A DNA stretch of 64,000 nt from Variimorphobacter saccharofermentans (GCF_014174405.1 NZ_JACEGA010000001.1:2075001-2139000), one strand, 5' to 3'; positions 55,510 to 64,000 are shown, numbered from the stretch's first letter. Program-made: numbers and translations. Notes: generated by a model from the letters alone, not told the origin.

Positions 55510-56388
55510 TTAATCTATATTATAGAATATCTGCGCTAACGGGGAATCCTCGGATAATATTAATGTCTTATTATCACCATTTAATGCTGCTCTTGCAGCG
55601 TCCAGAGAACGAACAAAAGTGTAGAACTCACTACGCTCCTTGCTGGAATATGCCTGTGATAGAATCTTCATATATTCTGCTTCACCTTCTGCGATAATCT
55701 TTGCCGCTTCAGCTTCTGCGTTCGAAATACTGATGGCAACATCCTTGTCCGTTGTGTTACGAATTTTCTGAGCCTCAGATTCACCTTCTGCCGTATAGGT
55801 TGCTGCAATCTGTGCACGCTCGGATATCATACGCTCAAATACTGCTGTCTTATTGTCACTGGGAAGATCAAGATGCTTTGTCTCCACAGTAATTAACTCA
55901 ATACCATATTGATCCATGGAATTACCGATGTTCTCCATGAACGCTGTATTTAGTTCACCATCTCTTCCACTGATCACATCGGACTGAGAAAGACTGCTGA
56001 TAACATTCTTCATTGCATTATATACAGTGGTATCAATTCTGTTTTCAGCCTGAACTACATTATTATTCAAGGATTGAGCAAATTTAATCGGATCCTTTAC
56101 CTTCCAAAGCACATAACTGTCTGCCACCATGGTCTTCTTATCCATAGTAATAACATCCGATTCCGGCATGTCATAGAATTGAATATTCTTAGGTATTACA
56201 TCCACAGTTTCTATAAATGGTGTTCGAAAGGATAGCCCTGCTTCATCAATCACTCGTTCGATTTTCCCGAATCGTTTTACAATGCTGTATTGATCTTCTT
56301 TCGTGACGATGGTAGAGGAAGCTAAGACAATGAATCCGGCAACTAATAAAATGAGTAAAATGGCTCCACTGATTTTCTTTGCTTTCAT
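55510..56388 (-). CDS. hflC: SPFH/Band 7 protein HflC
   Basis: Membrane scaffold partner of HflK. 292 residues: an N-terminal membrane helix (about 9-27), then the Band 7 domain (DQYSIVKRFGKIERVIDEAG at the start), a helical coiled region with KNTAVFERMISERAQIA-like text, and a C-terminal EAEYMKILSQAYSSKERSEF. Its ATG overlaps the hflK stop (TAATG), so the two are translationally coupled. In proteobacteria HflKC surrounds FtsH and limits its access to membrane substrates; no ftsH is near here. Confidence 0.92.
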   Translation of the reverse strand: MKAKKISGAILLILLVAGFIVLASSTIVTKEDQYSIVKRFGKIERVIDEAGLSFRTPFIETVDVIPKNIQFYDMPESDVITMDKKTMVADSYVLWKVKDPIKFAQSLNNNVVQAENRIDTTVYNAMKNVISSLSQSDVISGRDGELNTAFMENIGNSMDQYGIELITVETKHLDLPSDNKTAVFERMISERAQIAATYTAEGESEAQKIRNTTDKDVAISISNAEAEAAKIIAEGEAEYMKILSQAYSSKERSEFYTFVRSLDAARAALNGDNKTLILSEDSPLAQIFYNID

Positions 56389-57416
56389 TATTGCTGCCCT
56401 CCTTCCTCAGAAGTATCATTATTCGTCTGTCTCGTTGGCACCTTGTCTGTTTCATTTTCTAACCCTATTAGGGAATCTAAAGGTAATAGCTTTTGTACTT
56501 CGGAATCACTGCTATCAATAATCACCTTCAAGGAAGGAAGCACATCCTCCATCGCCTCATAAAACATTCTTTGTTTTGTAATCAATGGATACTTTGCATA
56601 TTCCTCGTACATTTCATTAAATCTTGCTACTTCTGCATAAGCTTCATTCATTCGTTTGGTTTTCGTAGACTGTGCTTCCTGTAAGATTTTATCTACCTGG
56701 GCATCTGCCTTCGGAAGCTGTTCGTTACGGTATTTGTTTGCATTATTGACTGCTGTTTCTTTTCCTTGTTTCGCTGTCTCTACAGATTTAAAGGCTTCCA
56801 TTACCTCATCCGTCGGTGGTTCAGAATCCTGTATGGTAATATTAACTAACTGGATACCAATATCATGTTGCTCCAATTCCTCTAAAATCGATGTTTTGAT
56901 CGCAGATTGAATTTCATATTTTCCTGTTGTAATTACACTATCTACATCATAGCTTCCGACTACCATACGAATACTGCTCTGTGCAATATTCTTCAGAATG
57001 GTAATAGGCTCTTCTGATGCGTACAGTGCTTTCACAGGATCGGAAACCTTATATTCTACGAAAAAATCAACATTAACAAAGTTAAAATCTCTAGTAATCA
57101 TCATTGATTCTTCTTCTACTTTATTACCTGTTTCCAGATCATATCCAATGGAAAACCCTTTAATTGTTGTATCAACCTTCTGCACCCTTTGAATAATAGG
57201 AATCTTAAAATGTAATCCGGCTGAATTCACTGTCTTTGCTCTTCCGAAGGTTGTTACCACTGCCTGCTCCTGCTCCTTAATGGTATAAAAGGAACCAAAA
57301 ATTAGGATGGCAATTACAATCAAGCCTATAACAAGAAAAAATATTTTCCCGAACTTTTTCATAAAACTACCAACATTTTTATTGGGTGGATAATCATATA
57401 CTTGTTGTTCTGACAT
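56388..57416 (-). CDS. hflK: SPFH/Band 7 protein HflK
   Basis: Membrane scaffold partner of HflC. 342 residues from MSEQQVYDYP, with GAAGG seven bases upstream; an earlier in-frame start overlaps proA and lacks such a site. A cytoplasmic N-terminus is followed by a membrane helix (about 25-47) and the Band 7 domain (KEQEQAVVTTFGRAKTVNSA), a helical stretch ending near residue 300, and a polar Gln/Thr-rich tail. It starts 14 nt after proA. Its place inside a proline operon looks incidental. Confidence 0.91.
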   Translation of the reverse strand: MSEQQVYDYPPNKNVGSFMKKFGKIFFLVIGLIVIAILIFGSFYTIKEQEQAVVTTFGRAKTVNSAGLHFKIPIIQRVQKVDTTIKGFSIGYDLETGNKVEEESMMITRDFNFVNVDFFVEYKVSDPVKALYASEEPITILKNIAQSSIRMVVGSYDVDSVITTGKYEIQSAIKTSILEELEQHDIGIQLVNITIQDSEPPTDEVMEAFKSVETAKQGKETAVNNANKYRNEQLPKADAQVDKILQEAQSTKTKRMNEAYAEVARFNEMYEEYAKYPLITKQRMFYEAMEDVLPSLKVIIDSSDSEVQKLLPLDSLIGLENETDKVPTRQTNNDTSEEGGQQ

Positions 57417-57430
57417 CGTTCTACCTTCTT

Positions 57431-58678
57431 TCATTGTCTTATCTGCCCATTTCCAAAGATAATATATTTTGTTGTTGTGAGTGCTTTAAGTCCCATAGGA
57501 CCTCTGGCATGAAGCTTTTGCGTGCTGATACCGATTTCTGCTCCAAATCCGAATTCATTCCCATCGGTAAACCGAGTGGAAGCATTTACATAGACTGCAG
57601 CAGAATCGATCTCATTTAAGAATTTCATTGCATTATCATAGTTATCTGTAATAATTGCTTCGGAATGCTTCGTACTGTAATAATTGATATGAGAAATTGC
57701 TTCCTCAATACTGTCAACTACCTTTAAGGATACGATTTTATCCAGGTACTCTGTTCCATAATCCTCTTCACTGGCCTTGACACAATTTCTACAGATTGAA
57801 CAGCCTCGTTCGTCCGCCCTGATTTCTATATCCTTCGCATTTAGGCGTTCATATAATAGCGGAATAAAGGCTTTACTGATCTTCTCATGAATGACAAGAG
57901 ATTCGCAGGTGTTGCAGACACCAAGACGCTGTGTCTTCGCATTGTCGATGATATTCAGTGCCATATTAAAATCCGCATATTCATCCACATATACATGACA
58001 ATTTCCTGTTCCTGTTTCAATTACAGGGATGGTACTATTTTCTATGGTGGTTTTGATTAATCCGGCACCACCACGAGGAATTAATACATCTATGTATTGA
58101 TTCATACGCATGAAATCCTTCGCAACATCTCTTGATGTATCTTCAATTAGTTGTAAAGCATCCTCAGCACATCCAGCCTCCTTCAATCCGGTACGAAGAA
58201 CTTTTACAATTGCCTTATTCGAGTTAATCGCATCACTGCCACCACGTAATATAACTGCATTACCGGTTTTAAAGCATAAACCGAATGCGTCCGCAGTTAC
58301 ATTGGGTCTTGATTCATAAATAATTCCGATGACACCTAGCGGAACTACCTTTTGTCCTATCATGAGGCCGTTAGGACGTACTGTCATGGACAGTACTTCT
58401 CCGATGGGATCCGGTAATGCACATATTTGTAACAGACCATCCACCATTGCCTGTAATCGGTCTTTATTAAGACTAAGACGATCTACCAATGAACTCTTAA
58501 CACGATTCTTCTTGGCTGCTTCTACATCGATTGCATTCGCAACCAGAATTTCCTCGCTGTGATCTAATAAAGCTTTGGCACAAGCTTTAAGTGCTGTATT
58601 TTTCTCTTCCTGTAACATTCGATTTAATACGGTTGATGCTGCTTTAGCGTTCTTACCTAGTTGTTCCAGATAACTCAT
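57431..58678 (-). CDS. proA: Gamma-glutamyl phosphate reductase
   Basis: Second step of proline synthesis, reducing gamma-glutamyl phosphate to glutamate-5-semialdehyde with NADPH. 415 residues from [10 protein letters not shown], supported by GGAGG about six bases upstream. The catalytic Cys lies in [14 protein letters not shown]; other marks are [50 protein letters not shown] and the C-terminal [13 protein letters not shown]. proB lies 950 nt upstream with ynzC and the formyl-THF cyclo-ligase gene between them, an unusual split of proBA. Confidence 0.96.
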   Translation of the reverse strand: MSYLEQLGKNAKAASTVLNRMLQEEKNTALKACAKALLDHSEEILVANAIDVEAAKKNRVKSSLVDRLSLNKDRLQAMVDGLLQICALPDPIGEVLSMTVRPNGLMIGQKVVPLGVIGIIYESRPNVTADAFGLCFKTGNAVILRGGSDAINSNKAIVKVLRTGLKEAGCAEDALQLIEDTSRDVAKDFMRMNQYIDVLIPRGGAGLIKTTIENSTIPVIETGTGNCHVYVDEYADFNMALNIIDNAKTQRLGVCNTCESLVIHEKISKAFIPLLYERLNAKDIEIRADERGCSICRNCVKASEEDYGTEYLDKIVSLKVVDSIEEAISHINYYSTKHSEAIITDNYDNAMKFLNEIDSAAVYVNASTRFTDGNEFGFGAEIGISTQKLHARGPMGLKALTTTKYIIFGNGQIRQ

Positions 58679-58784
58679 AGCGTTCCTCCATTCTATTATC
58701 ATTCTATATAATTATTTTCTGACTAACTATTCGGTATCCTTCTATCTTATATGTTGGATAAACAATGTGTTATTAGCTCACACT

Positions 58785-59372
58785 CTATTTGTTGCATCGT
58801 ATTACCTGAGAAGGTAACAGAATCATATCCGCTTTGATATCATATTCCTCCGATGGTATCGTATCTACTAGCTGAAAATCGTATGCCAAAGCGACTTTAT
58901 AAAATATCTTCGGTGGATAAGCAGCTAAATATCGGTCATAGTAACCTGCTCCATATCCGATTCGATTCCCTGCTTTGTCAAATGCCAGTCCAGGGAGCAA
59001 CATTAGATTTTCGCCCGTCAGAGGTACCTCATTATTAAAATGATATTTACCTATTTCCTCTGCTGAAGGCTCTGGTACTCCGTATTTGCTTGGAATCAAC
59101 CCATCAAGATGATTGATTTCATAAAAGTCCATATTGTTACCTTCCACTCGAGGAGCATATACCTTTTTTTGATCTTGTAATGCCTGATTAATGATCTCTA
59201 TTGTATCTACTTCCGATTGAAAGGATATAAAGGTAAACAACCGGATACACGATTGATACTCTTCAGTTTTAAATAATCTTTTTCTTATTGCCGTATTATC
59301 ATTATTTCGCTTTAATACGGCAATATGATTTCGTAATTGTCTCATTTCTATACGGATCTGATTTTTTGTCAT
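58785..59372 (-). CDS. 5-formyltetrahydrofolate cyclo-ligase
   Basis: ATP-dependent enzyme (MTHFS, YqgN/YgfA type) returning 5-formyl-THF to 5,10-methenyl-THF. 195 residues. The N-terminal basic region KNQIRIEMRQLRNHI, the middle FTFISFQSEVDTIEII and the C-terminal signature LPGLAFDKAGNRIGYGAGYY followed by DRYL match the family; the last is the nucleotide/folate-binding segment. It begins 11 nt after ynzC. FolD at 15 kb works on the same pool. Confidence 0.93.
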   Translation of the reverse strand: MTKNQIRIEMRQLRNHIAVLKRNNDNTAIRKRLFKTEEYQSCIRLFTFISFQSEVDTIEIINQALQDQKKVYAPRVEGNNMDFYEINHLDGLIPSKYGVPEPSAEEIGKYHFNNEVPLTGENLMLLPGLAFDKAGNRIGYGAGYYDRYLAAYPPKIFYKVALAYDFQLVDTIPSEEYDIKADMILLPSQVIRCNK

Positions 59373-59383
59373 ACTGATTCTTC

Positions 59384-59593
59384 CTAACGTTTTTTAAGTT
59401 CAGAAGCCTTTGTAATGGATCCATCCGGATTAACAAAGGAGACCTGGTCTAAAGTGCCTCTAAGATTTCTGCGGATCGCAGCAATATATTCTTTACGAAG
59501 CTTTGCCTGTTCTTCTTTTTCCTCATCCGTTAACCCTACTGACTGGGATTTATGGTATAGTTCATTAATTCTTGTTATTCTTTGATCTTCCAT
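59384..59593 (-). CDS. YnzC/DUF896 family small protein
   Basis: 69-residue Firmicute protein of the UPF0291/DUF896 family. It has the conserved helical hairpin text RITRINELYHKSQSVGLTDE, EEKEEQAKLRKEYI and RRNLRGTLDQV, followed by a short tail with NPDGSI. In Bacillus a homologue is in the SOS-induced yneA operon, but its role is not firmly known. Here it lies between proB and the formyl-THF cyclo-ligase gene. Confidence 0.9.
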   Translation of the reverse strand: MEDQRITRINELYHKSQSVGLTDEEKEEQAKLRKEYIAAIRRNLRGTLDQVSFVNPDGSITKASELKKR

Positions 59594-59632
59594 AGCTTAC
59601 CTTTCTAACTTTTATTTGTATGGGAGCAATAA

Positions 59633-60490
59633 CTATTTTTCGTATTGCTTTGTAGTAATATAATCCATAATATTAAAATTATTCTGCTTATGCGCCAGAA
59701 ATAAGGTACCAACCTCTTTTCCCTCAATAATGTGGTAAATATGTCTTACATTATCACCATTGGTAATAACCATGTTGGCGCCGGATGCAGTAGCGATCTT
59801 TGCGGCAGAGATCTTTGTAGTCATTCCACCCGTTCCTACTGAGCTTGTAGAGTCCTTTGCCATGCTGCATAGATCTTCATTAATCTCATCCACACAGGAT
59901 ATTAGCACGGCATCCTGGTTTTCCTTTGGATCATCCGTGTAAAGACCATCAATGTCGGATAAAAGAATTAACAGATCTCCTTCTACCAATGCTGTAACAA
60001 TGGCAGATAAGGTATCATTATCGCCGAAATCCAGGTCCAGCTCTTCGGTAGATACCGTATCATTTTCATTAACAATGGGGATTACGCCCATTCGAAATAA
60101 TTCTTCAAAGGTGTTTTTCGCATTTGAACGGCTGATATCATTTATCATCGTGTATTTCGTCATCAATATCTGTGCAGCCACTTGATTATATTCAGCAAAT
60201 AGTTTCTGATATACCATCATTAATCTGGCCTGGCCAACCGCAGCACATGCTTGCTTGACAGCTCGTAGCTTTGGTCTTTCCATAAGTCCCAGTGCTTTTC
60301 TTCCGACTGCTATCGCACCTGAGGAAACCAGAATTACATCCTTTCCCTGATTCCTAATATCTGTTAATATTCGGACCAAGCGCTCCATTTTTTCCAGATT
60401 TAAGCTTCCAGTCTCTGGATGGGTTAATGATGATGATCCGATTTTTACGACTATTCTTTTTTTATCAAGTAAAGCTTCTCTGCTTATCAT
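59633..60490 (-). CDS. proB: Glutamate 5-kinase, short form without PUA domain
   Basis: First and regulated step of proline synthesis: ATP-dependent phosphorylation of glutamate. 285 residues, about 80 fewer than the E. coli form because the C-terminal PUA domain is missing. Amino-acid-kinase motifs: IVVKIGSSSLTHPETGSL, LVSSGAIAVGRKAL, PIVNENDTVSTEELDLDFGD, LLSDIDGLYTDDP and GTGGMTTKISAAKIA. The short form occurs in other clostridia. It starts 38 nt after the upstream flavoprotein gene and probably shares its transcript. Confidence 0.95.
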   Translation of the reverse strand: MISREALLDKKRIVVKIGSSSLTHPETGSLNLEKMERLVRILTDIRNQGKDVILVSSGAIAVGRKALGLMERPKLRAVKQACAAVGQARLMMVYQKLFAEYNQVAAQILMTKYTMINDISRSNAKNTFEELFRMGVIPIVNENDTVSTEELDLDFGDNDTLSAIVTALVEGDLLILLSDIDGLYTDDPKENQDAVLISCVDEINEDLCSMAKDSTSSVGTGGMTTKISAAKIATASGANMVITNGDNVRHIYHIIEGKEVGTLFLAHKQNNFNIMDYITTKQYEK

Positions 60491-60528
60491 GATTTATCCT
60501 CCGTTTATTAATTCATATCCTTATTATC

Positions 60529-62133
60529 TTATTCGTAGCATGGTTTATAACAATCAGCTACTGCCTCAAAAACCTTAATACCATCAATTGCTGCCGAAGT
60601 AATTCCCCCCGCATATCCGGCTCCTTCCCCACAAGGATAAATGCCGGTAATGTTACTTTCATAGAATTCATTTCGATGAATTCGAACGGGTGAAGAGGTT
60701 CGACTCTCTACTCCGGAAAGAATTGCTTCTTCGTCAGCAAAGCCTTTTATCTTCTTATCAAAAGCCATAATACCTTCCTTTAATGCTTCAATAATATTAT
60801 CAGGAAGACATTCGGTTAAATTCGAAAGTCGATATTCTCCTTTGATATTAGGAATAACAGAACCTATTGTAACACTTTTCCTGTAATGAAACAAGTCACC
60901 AAACAGCTGAACCGGTACCACACCTTTTCCAGCTGCATAAGCGGCCTTCTCCCAATTTCGTTGAAAAGCAACCCCACTTAAGGGATCTGTATTCGGAAAA
61001 TCCTCAGGCTGAACTGTTACTACGATGGCACTATTGGCATTATCACCATTCCGTGCATAATTACTCATTCCATTTACCACCAGATGTCCGGGCTCTGAGG
61101 ACGCATTCACAACGTAACCTCCAGGACACATACAAAAAGAATAAACTCCTCTGCCGGATTTTGTCTGATGAGTTAATTTATAGTCTGCGGCCGGTAGATC
61201 AATATAGCTTTTTCCATATTGAGCCATGCTAATCATACTCTGTTTATGTTCAATTCGAAGTCCGATGGCAAAGGCCTTGGGCGACAAATGAATTCCACGT
61301 TTTAACAGCATGGCAAAGGTATCACGTGCACTATGCCCGATTGCTGTAATCAATACCTCACAAGATATTCTTTCATTATGATTTAGTTCTATCCCGGCTA
61401 GCTGGTCGTTCTCTATCAATATATCGGTTAAGGTTGTTGCAAAACGGACCTCCCCACCCATGCGAATAATATCATTTCGCATGTTCTCGACCACACCACG
61501 AAGCTTATCCGTTCCAATATGCGGCTTATTCAGATACAGAATATCGGAGGGAGCTCCATGTTCAACAAAGGTTTCCATAACAAGAGGATACCGGTGAAAT
61601 GCATCCTTCACCATGGTATTCAGCTTTCCGTCGGAAAAGGTACCGGCTCCTCCTTCACCAAATTGGACATTACAATTCGGATTTAAATCATTCTGTTCCC
61701 AGAAATGTTCTACAACTGTAACACGCTTATTAACCTCATATCCTCGTTCCACAACCAGTGGCTGATATCCATGCTTTGCCAGAATCCATGCTGAAAATAA
61801 TCCTGCCGGACCGGTTCCGACAATTACCGGACGATGCTTCAGGGGTTTTGTTCCCTTCGGTTCAAAGCGATATGAAGTCCGTTCTGTAATCGATACATTA
61901 CTATTACGACATTTGTTAACAATATCCTTTTCCGTCTCCTGCTTGGATAAGTCCACCCGTACTTCGACTGTATAGATATATTTAATCTCTTCTTTTCGTG
62001 CATCTATGGACTTCTTTATTATGGTATACTCAAATGTCCGCGATTTCGCTAACTTTAATGCTTTCACAATAGCAGAATGCATATCCTCATTCGTATGCTT
62101 GATTGGAAGCTTTAACTGAACAATCTGTATCAT
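60529..62133 (-). CDS. FAD-dependent oxidoreductase, COG2509 type
   Basis: Uncharacterised flavoprotein common in Clostridia, 534 residues. The first about 95 residues form a small N-terminal domain (VQLKLPIKHTNEDMHSAIVK). The FAD-binding fold then starts with VIVGTGPAGLFSAWILAKHG (about residue 104) and has QFGEGGAGTFSDGKLNT, an extended MCPGGYVVNASSE and the C-terminal IYPCGEGAGYAGGITSAAID. The substrate is unknown. It lies 20 nt after the HI0933 paralogue, giving a flavoprotein pair at the head of the proline operon. Confidence 0.88.
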   Translation of the reverse strand: MIQIVQLKLPIKHTNEDMHSAIVKALKLAKSRTFEYTIIKKSIDARKEEIKYIYTVEVRVDLSKQETEKDIVNKCRNSNVSITERTSYRFEPKGTKPLKHRPVIVGTGPAGLFSAWILAKHGYQPLVVERGYEVNKRVTVVEHFWEQNDLNPNCNVQFGEGGAGTFSDGKLNTMVKDAFHRYPLVMETFVEHGAPSDILYLNKPHIGTDKLRGVVENMRNDIIRMGGEVRFATTLTDILIENDQLAGIELNHNERISCEVLITAIGHSARDTFAMLLKRGIHLSPKAFAIGLRIEHKQSMISMAQYGKSYIDLPAADYKLTHQTKSGRGVYSFCMCPGGYVVNASSEPGHLVVNGMSNYARNGDNANSAIVVTVQPEDFPNTDPLSGVAFQRNWEKAAYAAGKGVVPVQLFGDLFHYRKSVTIGSVIPNIKGEYRLSNLTECLPDNIIEALKEGIMAFDKKIKGFADEEAILSGVESRTSSPVRIHRNEFYESNITGIYPCGEGAGYAGGITSAAIDGIKVFEAVADCYKPCYE

Positions 62134-62153
62134 TAATATTCAACCTTCTTTTC

Positions 62154-63452
62154 CTACTTCAGCTTTTTACCAGCGGAAGTACCTGCTACATATCCACTGC
62201 TCCAAGCCCATTGTAAATTATATCCCCCACAGGTTCCATCAACATCGATTAATTCACCAGCCAGATATAAGCCGCCGGAAAGCTTAGATTCCAGTGTGTT
62301 TTCATTAATTTCTGCCGTTGATACTCCTCCCGCACATACCTGAGCCTGTTCAAAGGAATTAGTATCGATAATATTCATACGAAATGTTTTTGATAAATGA
62401 ACGATTTTTTTCACATCATTGTCATTTAATACCCCGGCATTCTGAACCGGATCAAGACCTGCAGCTTTAACAATAATGTAGGCAAGTTTATGGTTTATAA
62501 TACCTAACAGTAATTCTTCCGTTGTTTTTATTGAATTCTGCTTAATCCGTTTCTTAACCATCTGATAGAAGGTATCTGTAGTTAATTCAGGCAGAAAATC
62601 CAACTCAATTACCACTTTTTCTCCTTGATCTAAAGCCTTTGCAGCAAATCGACTGATTTGAAGAACCGGTATTCCGGATATTCCATAATCAGTAAATATA
62701 ACTTCTCCTTCTTCCTTTGATATCTGCTTATTATTTACCTTTAATCTTACCGAAGCAGATAATCGAACACCGGATATCGTACTCAAGTACGTTTCGGAGG
62801 CTTTTAGCTGTACCAGCGCAGGTAATGGTTTAATAATGGTATGACCGAAGCTTTTTGCCAATATAAAGCCACTTCCATCAGAACCTAATTGCGGGGAAGC
62901 ACAACCACCAGTAGCAAGAATGATCTTCTTTGATAAATATTTTCGCTTTTCTATTGTAATGGGAGCTCTACCCGTACCTTTTTTCTTCTTTCCCGAAGGA
63001 AGTTTCTCTTCATATATAGTGTGCTCTGTATATACAGTGTAATATGGCTTTTGAATAGATTTTACTGTTTCATTATAATGAAATTCCACCTTTAACCGTT
63101 CACATTCCAGCATTAATACCTGAACTATACTGGAAGCTTGTTCTGAATTCGGATATAGATAACCGTTACGATTCTTTGGATATATACCTAACTCCTCAAA
63201 GAATTGGATTGTCTTTGATTCATCAAAACAAGACAGTACCTTCATGGGAAATGCACTGTCATTACTACGGTAGCATTCGGGAATCTGGATGAGATTCGTA
63301 AAATTACATTTTCCGTTCCCGGTCGCCAATATTTTTTTGCCTGCCTTATCCTTATGCTCTATTACAAGTACGGAGCTTCCCTGTCTTGCAGCCGCAATGG
63401 CTGCCATTAATCCGGAAGCGCCGGCACCAACGATGATCACATCGTAATTCAA
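62154..63452 (-). CDS. HI0933-family NAD(P)/FAD-dependent oxidoreductase (second copy)
   Basis: 432 residues from a TTG start (MNYDVIIVGAG) placed seven bases after GGGAGG; an earlier TTG would overlap this site. N-terminal VIIVGAGASGLMAAIAAARQ, then KKILATGNGKCNFTN, the mid-protein LATGGCASPQLGSDGSGF, and the C-terminal AGELIDVDGTCGGYNLQWAW are the same motif set as in the 8.7-9.9 kb paralogue. An insertion around residue 160 (LPSGKKKKGTGRAP) is peculiar to this copy. Reaction unknown. It is probably the first gene of the operon running through proB and proA to miaB. Confidence 0.9.
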   Translation of the reverse strand: MNYDVIIVGAGASGLMAAIAAARQGSSVLVIEHKDKAGKKILATGNGKCNFTNLIQIPECYRSNDSAFPMKVLSCFDESKTIQFFEELGIYPKNRNGYLYPNSEQASSIVQVLMLECERLKVEFHYNETVKSIQKPYYTVYTEHTIYEEKLPSGKKKKGTGRAPITIEKRKYLSKKIILATGGCASPQLGSDGSGFILAKSFGHTIIKPLPALVQLKASETYLSTISGVRLSASVRLKVNNKQISKEEGEVIFTDYGISGIPVLQISRFAAKALDQGEKVVIELDFLPELTTDTFYQMVKKRIKQNSIKTTEELLLGIINHKLAYIIVKAAGLDPVQNAGVLNDNDVKKIVHLSKTFRMNIIDTNSFEQAQVCAGGVSTAEINENTLESKLSGGLYLAGELIDVDGTCGGYNLQWAWSSGYVAGTSAGKKLK

Positions 63453-63571
63453 TGTAATGCCTCCCAATATCTATGTTTGTTTCATTATATTTTACCACCG
63501 ATATTATTTCAAGCTTTTCTTTTATCTATAAGATTTTCTTAATAAGAATTTAATTTTGTAGTACTTGTGGG

Positions 63572-63765
63572 GAAGGGGCTGTTGCATAATGTATTAACAG
63601 GGACCATGACTTACCTCACACACTGACGGAAGTACAAATTGGCAATATGTCTATAAGGCGAACATAAAAGTTCGCTTATTATCCATACAAAATTGCCAAT
63701 ATGTTCTTCCGACAGTGCATTATGGTAAGCCATGGTCCCTGTTTACATTATACAATAGCCCCTTC
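63572..63765. repeat. Structured palindromic repeat, copy 3 (194 bp)
   Basis: Outer arms start GAAGGGGCTGTTGC (63572) and end with the complement at 63765 (22 positions: one mismatch and one G-T pair). The second stem is CAGGGACCATGACTTACC against GGTAAGCCATGGTCCCTG. Then the same internal loop as copies 1 and 2 (TCACACACTGA opposite ACAGTGCATTAT), CGGAAG/CTTCCG, ATTGGCAA/TTGCCAAT, and the apical AGGCGAAC..GTTCGCTT. It lies 120 nt before the HI0933 gene and 86 nt past the end of the next gene upstream. The second hairpin follows within three bases. Confidence 0.92.
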
Positions 63766-63767
63766 TT

Positions 63768-63810
63768 CGTCGATACAAAAGGCTCTAAAAAAGAGCCTTT
63801 TGTATCGACG
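63768..63810. repeat. Companion hairpin beside palindrome copy 3
   Basis: CGTCGATACAAAAGGCTCT with its exact 19-base complement and a five-A loop. It has the same layout as the hairpin repeated at 40.85-41.30 kb (CGATACATTAGGCTCT), with ATT replaced by AAA on one arm and AAT by TTT on the other, so the pairing is kept. On the plus strand it is followed by TTGTTATTTC and could terminate transcription in that direction, but no plus-strand gene precedes it. Confidence 0.85.
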
Positions 63811-63850
63811 TTGTTATTTCAATGCTACCTGTTCATAACAATTACTTTCG

Positions 63851-64000
63851 CTAACTTGAATAACTTTCCAGTAGTGCATATAGTTCTTCTACACTATTCA
63901 CATAAATACCGGCGCTTAGCTTAATCCGGTCTTCCTCAGGAAGCTCCTTCGCCTCTATATGGGTATAGCTATATACGCTTTTTAGATCACTATTATAAAC
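63851..64000 (-). CDS. C-terminal 49 residues of an unidentified protein (cut by window edge)
   Basis: The minus-strand frame open from the window edge to TAG at 63851 reads VYNSDLKSVYSYTHIEAKEL, then PEEDRIKLSAGIYV and NSVEELYALLESYSS. The helical end and the GIYVNSVEELYALLE pattern look like a genuine protein C-terminus and faintly recall the BofC C-terminal domain of sporulation proteins, but too little is visible for an assignment. Palindrome copy 3 and its companion hairpin follow it. Confidence 0.6.
   Translation of the reverse strand, partial: VYNSDLKSVYSYTHIEAKELPEEDRIKLSAGIYVNSVEELYALLESYSS

Overview
The window looks like the chromosome of a low-GC, endospore-forming, anaerobic Firmicute, most likely a Lachnospiraceae / Clostridium cluster XIV member of the Lachnoclostridium phytofermentans type. 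The reasons are AT-rich DNA, strong GGAGG-type ribosome binding sites, a sporulation gene (spoIIM), a flavodiiron protein, an IspH-ribosomal S1 fusion, YnzC, RNase Y and ScpAB. No rRNA, tRNA, CRISPR array, prophage or transposase gene was seen. About 50 genes lie on the minus strand and only two (a MATE transporter and a DAHP synthase) on the plus strand, so the window is probably one co-oriented replichore arm. The species is an inference.

Layout. 1-5.1 kb: smc (cut by the window edge), rnc, acpP and plsX, a lipid/chromosome housekeeping cluster. 5.1-9.9 kb: cheR, ispH-S1 fusion, cmk and an HI0933-type flavoprotein. 10.1-14.1 kb: a rimO-pgsA-cinA operon ending in a GerMN-like lipoprotein. 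14.2-15.9 kb: an unknown gene that may be split by an in-frame stop, and folD. 16.1-17.5 kb: the MATE pump (+). 17.7-31.2 kb: aconitase-family hydratase, an unknown membrane-anchored protein, a chemoreceptor, KDG kinase, a small membrane protein, a large PAS/GGDEF/GAF/EAL protein, a flavodiiron protein and a D,D-carboxypeptidase. 31.4-37.9 kb: a six-gene polyamine operon (speD-speA-speE-speB-carboxyspermidine dehydrogenase-nspC). 38.3-44.9 kb: scpB, scpA, metallophosphoesterase, a repeat-rich intergenic region, dacF, a Big2-domain protein and pyrimidine-nucleoside phosphorylase. 45-46.1 kb: DAHP synthase (+). 46.3-52.6 kb: a XerD-like protein, spoIIM, NUDIX hydrolase, proC, an aspartate aminotransferase and RNase Y. 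53-63.5 kb: miaB, an M14 peptidase, hflC, hflK, proA, formyl-THF cyclo-ligase, ynzC, proB and two flavoproteins, probably one long transcription unit. 63.85 kb: the C-terminus of a further gene.

How genes work together. The polyamine operon encodes a complete arginine -> agmatine -> putrescine -> spermidine route and, in the same transcript, the alternative aspartate-semialdehyde/carboxyspermidine route. proB, proA and proC together give proline synthesis. ScpAB and SMC are the parts of condensin, at two loci. rimO and miaB are paralogous radical-SAM methylthiotransferases.

Most unusual content. Three intergenic copies (40.6, 49.4 and 63.6 kb) of a 186-214 bp imperfect palindrome share identical internal-loop sequences, while their stems differ in sequence and keep their pairing. 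In two copies it is followed within 2-3 bases by a second hairpin built on CGATAC-AGGCTCT. At 40.85-41.30 kb that second hairpin has expanded into a tandem array of about 4.5 units of 101-103 bp. I do not recognise this family. Other points of note are a XerD-locus recombinase lacking two catalytic residues, an EAL protein whose two GGDEF domains are both degenerate, and several long multi-part 3' hairpins.
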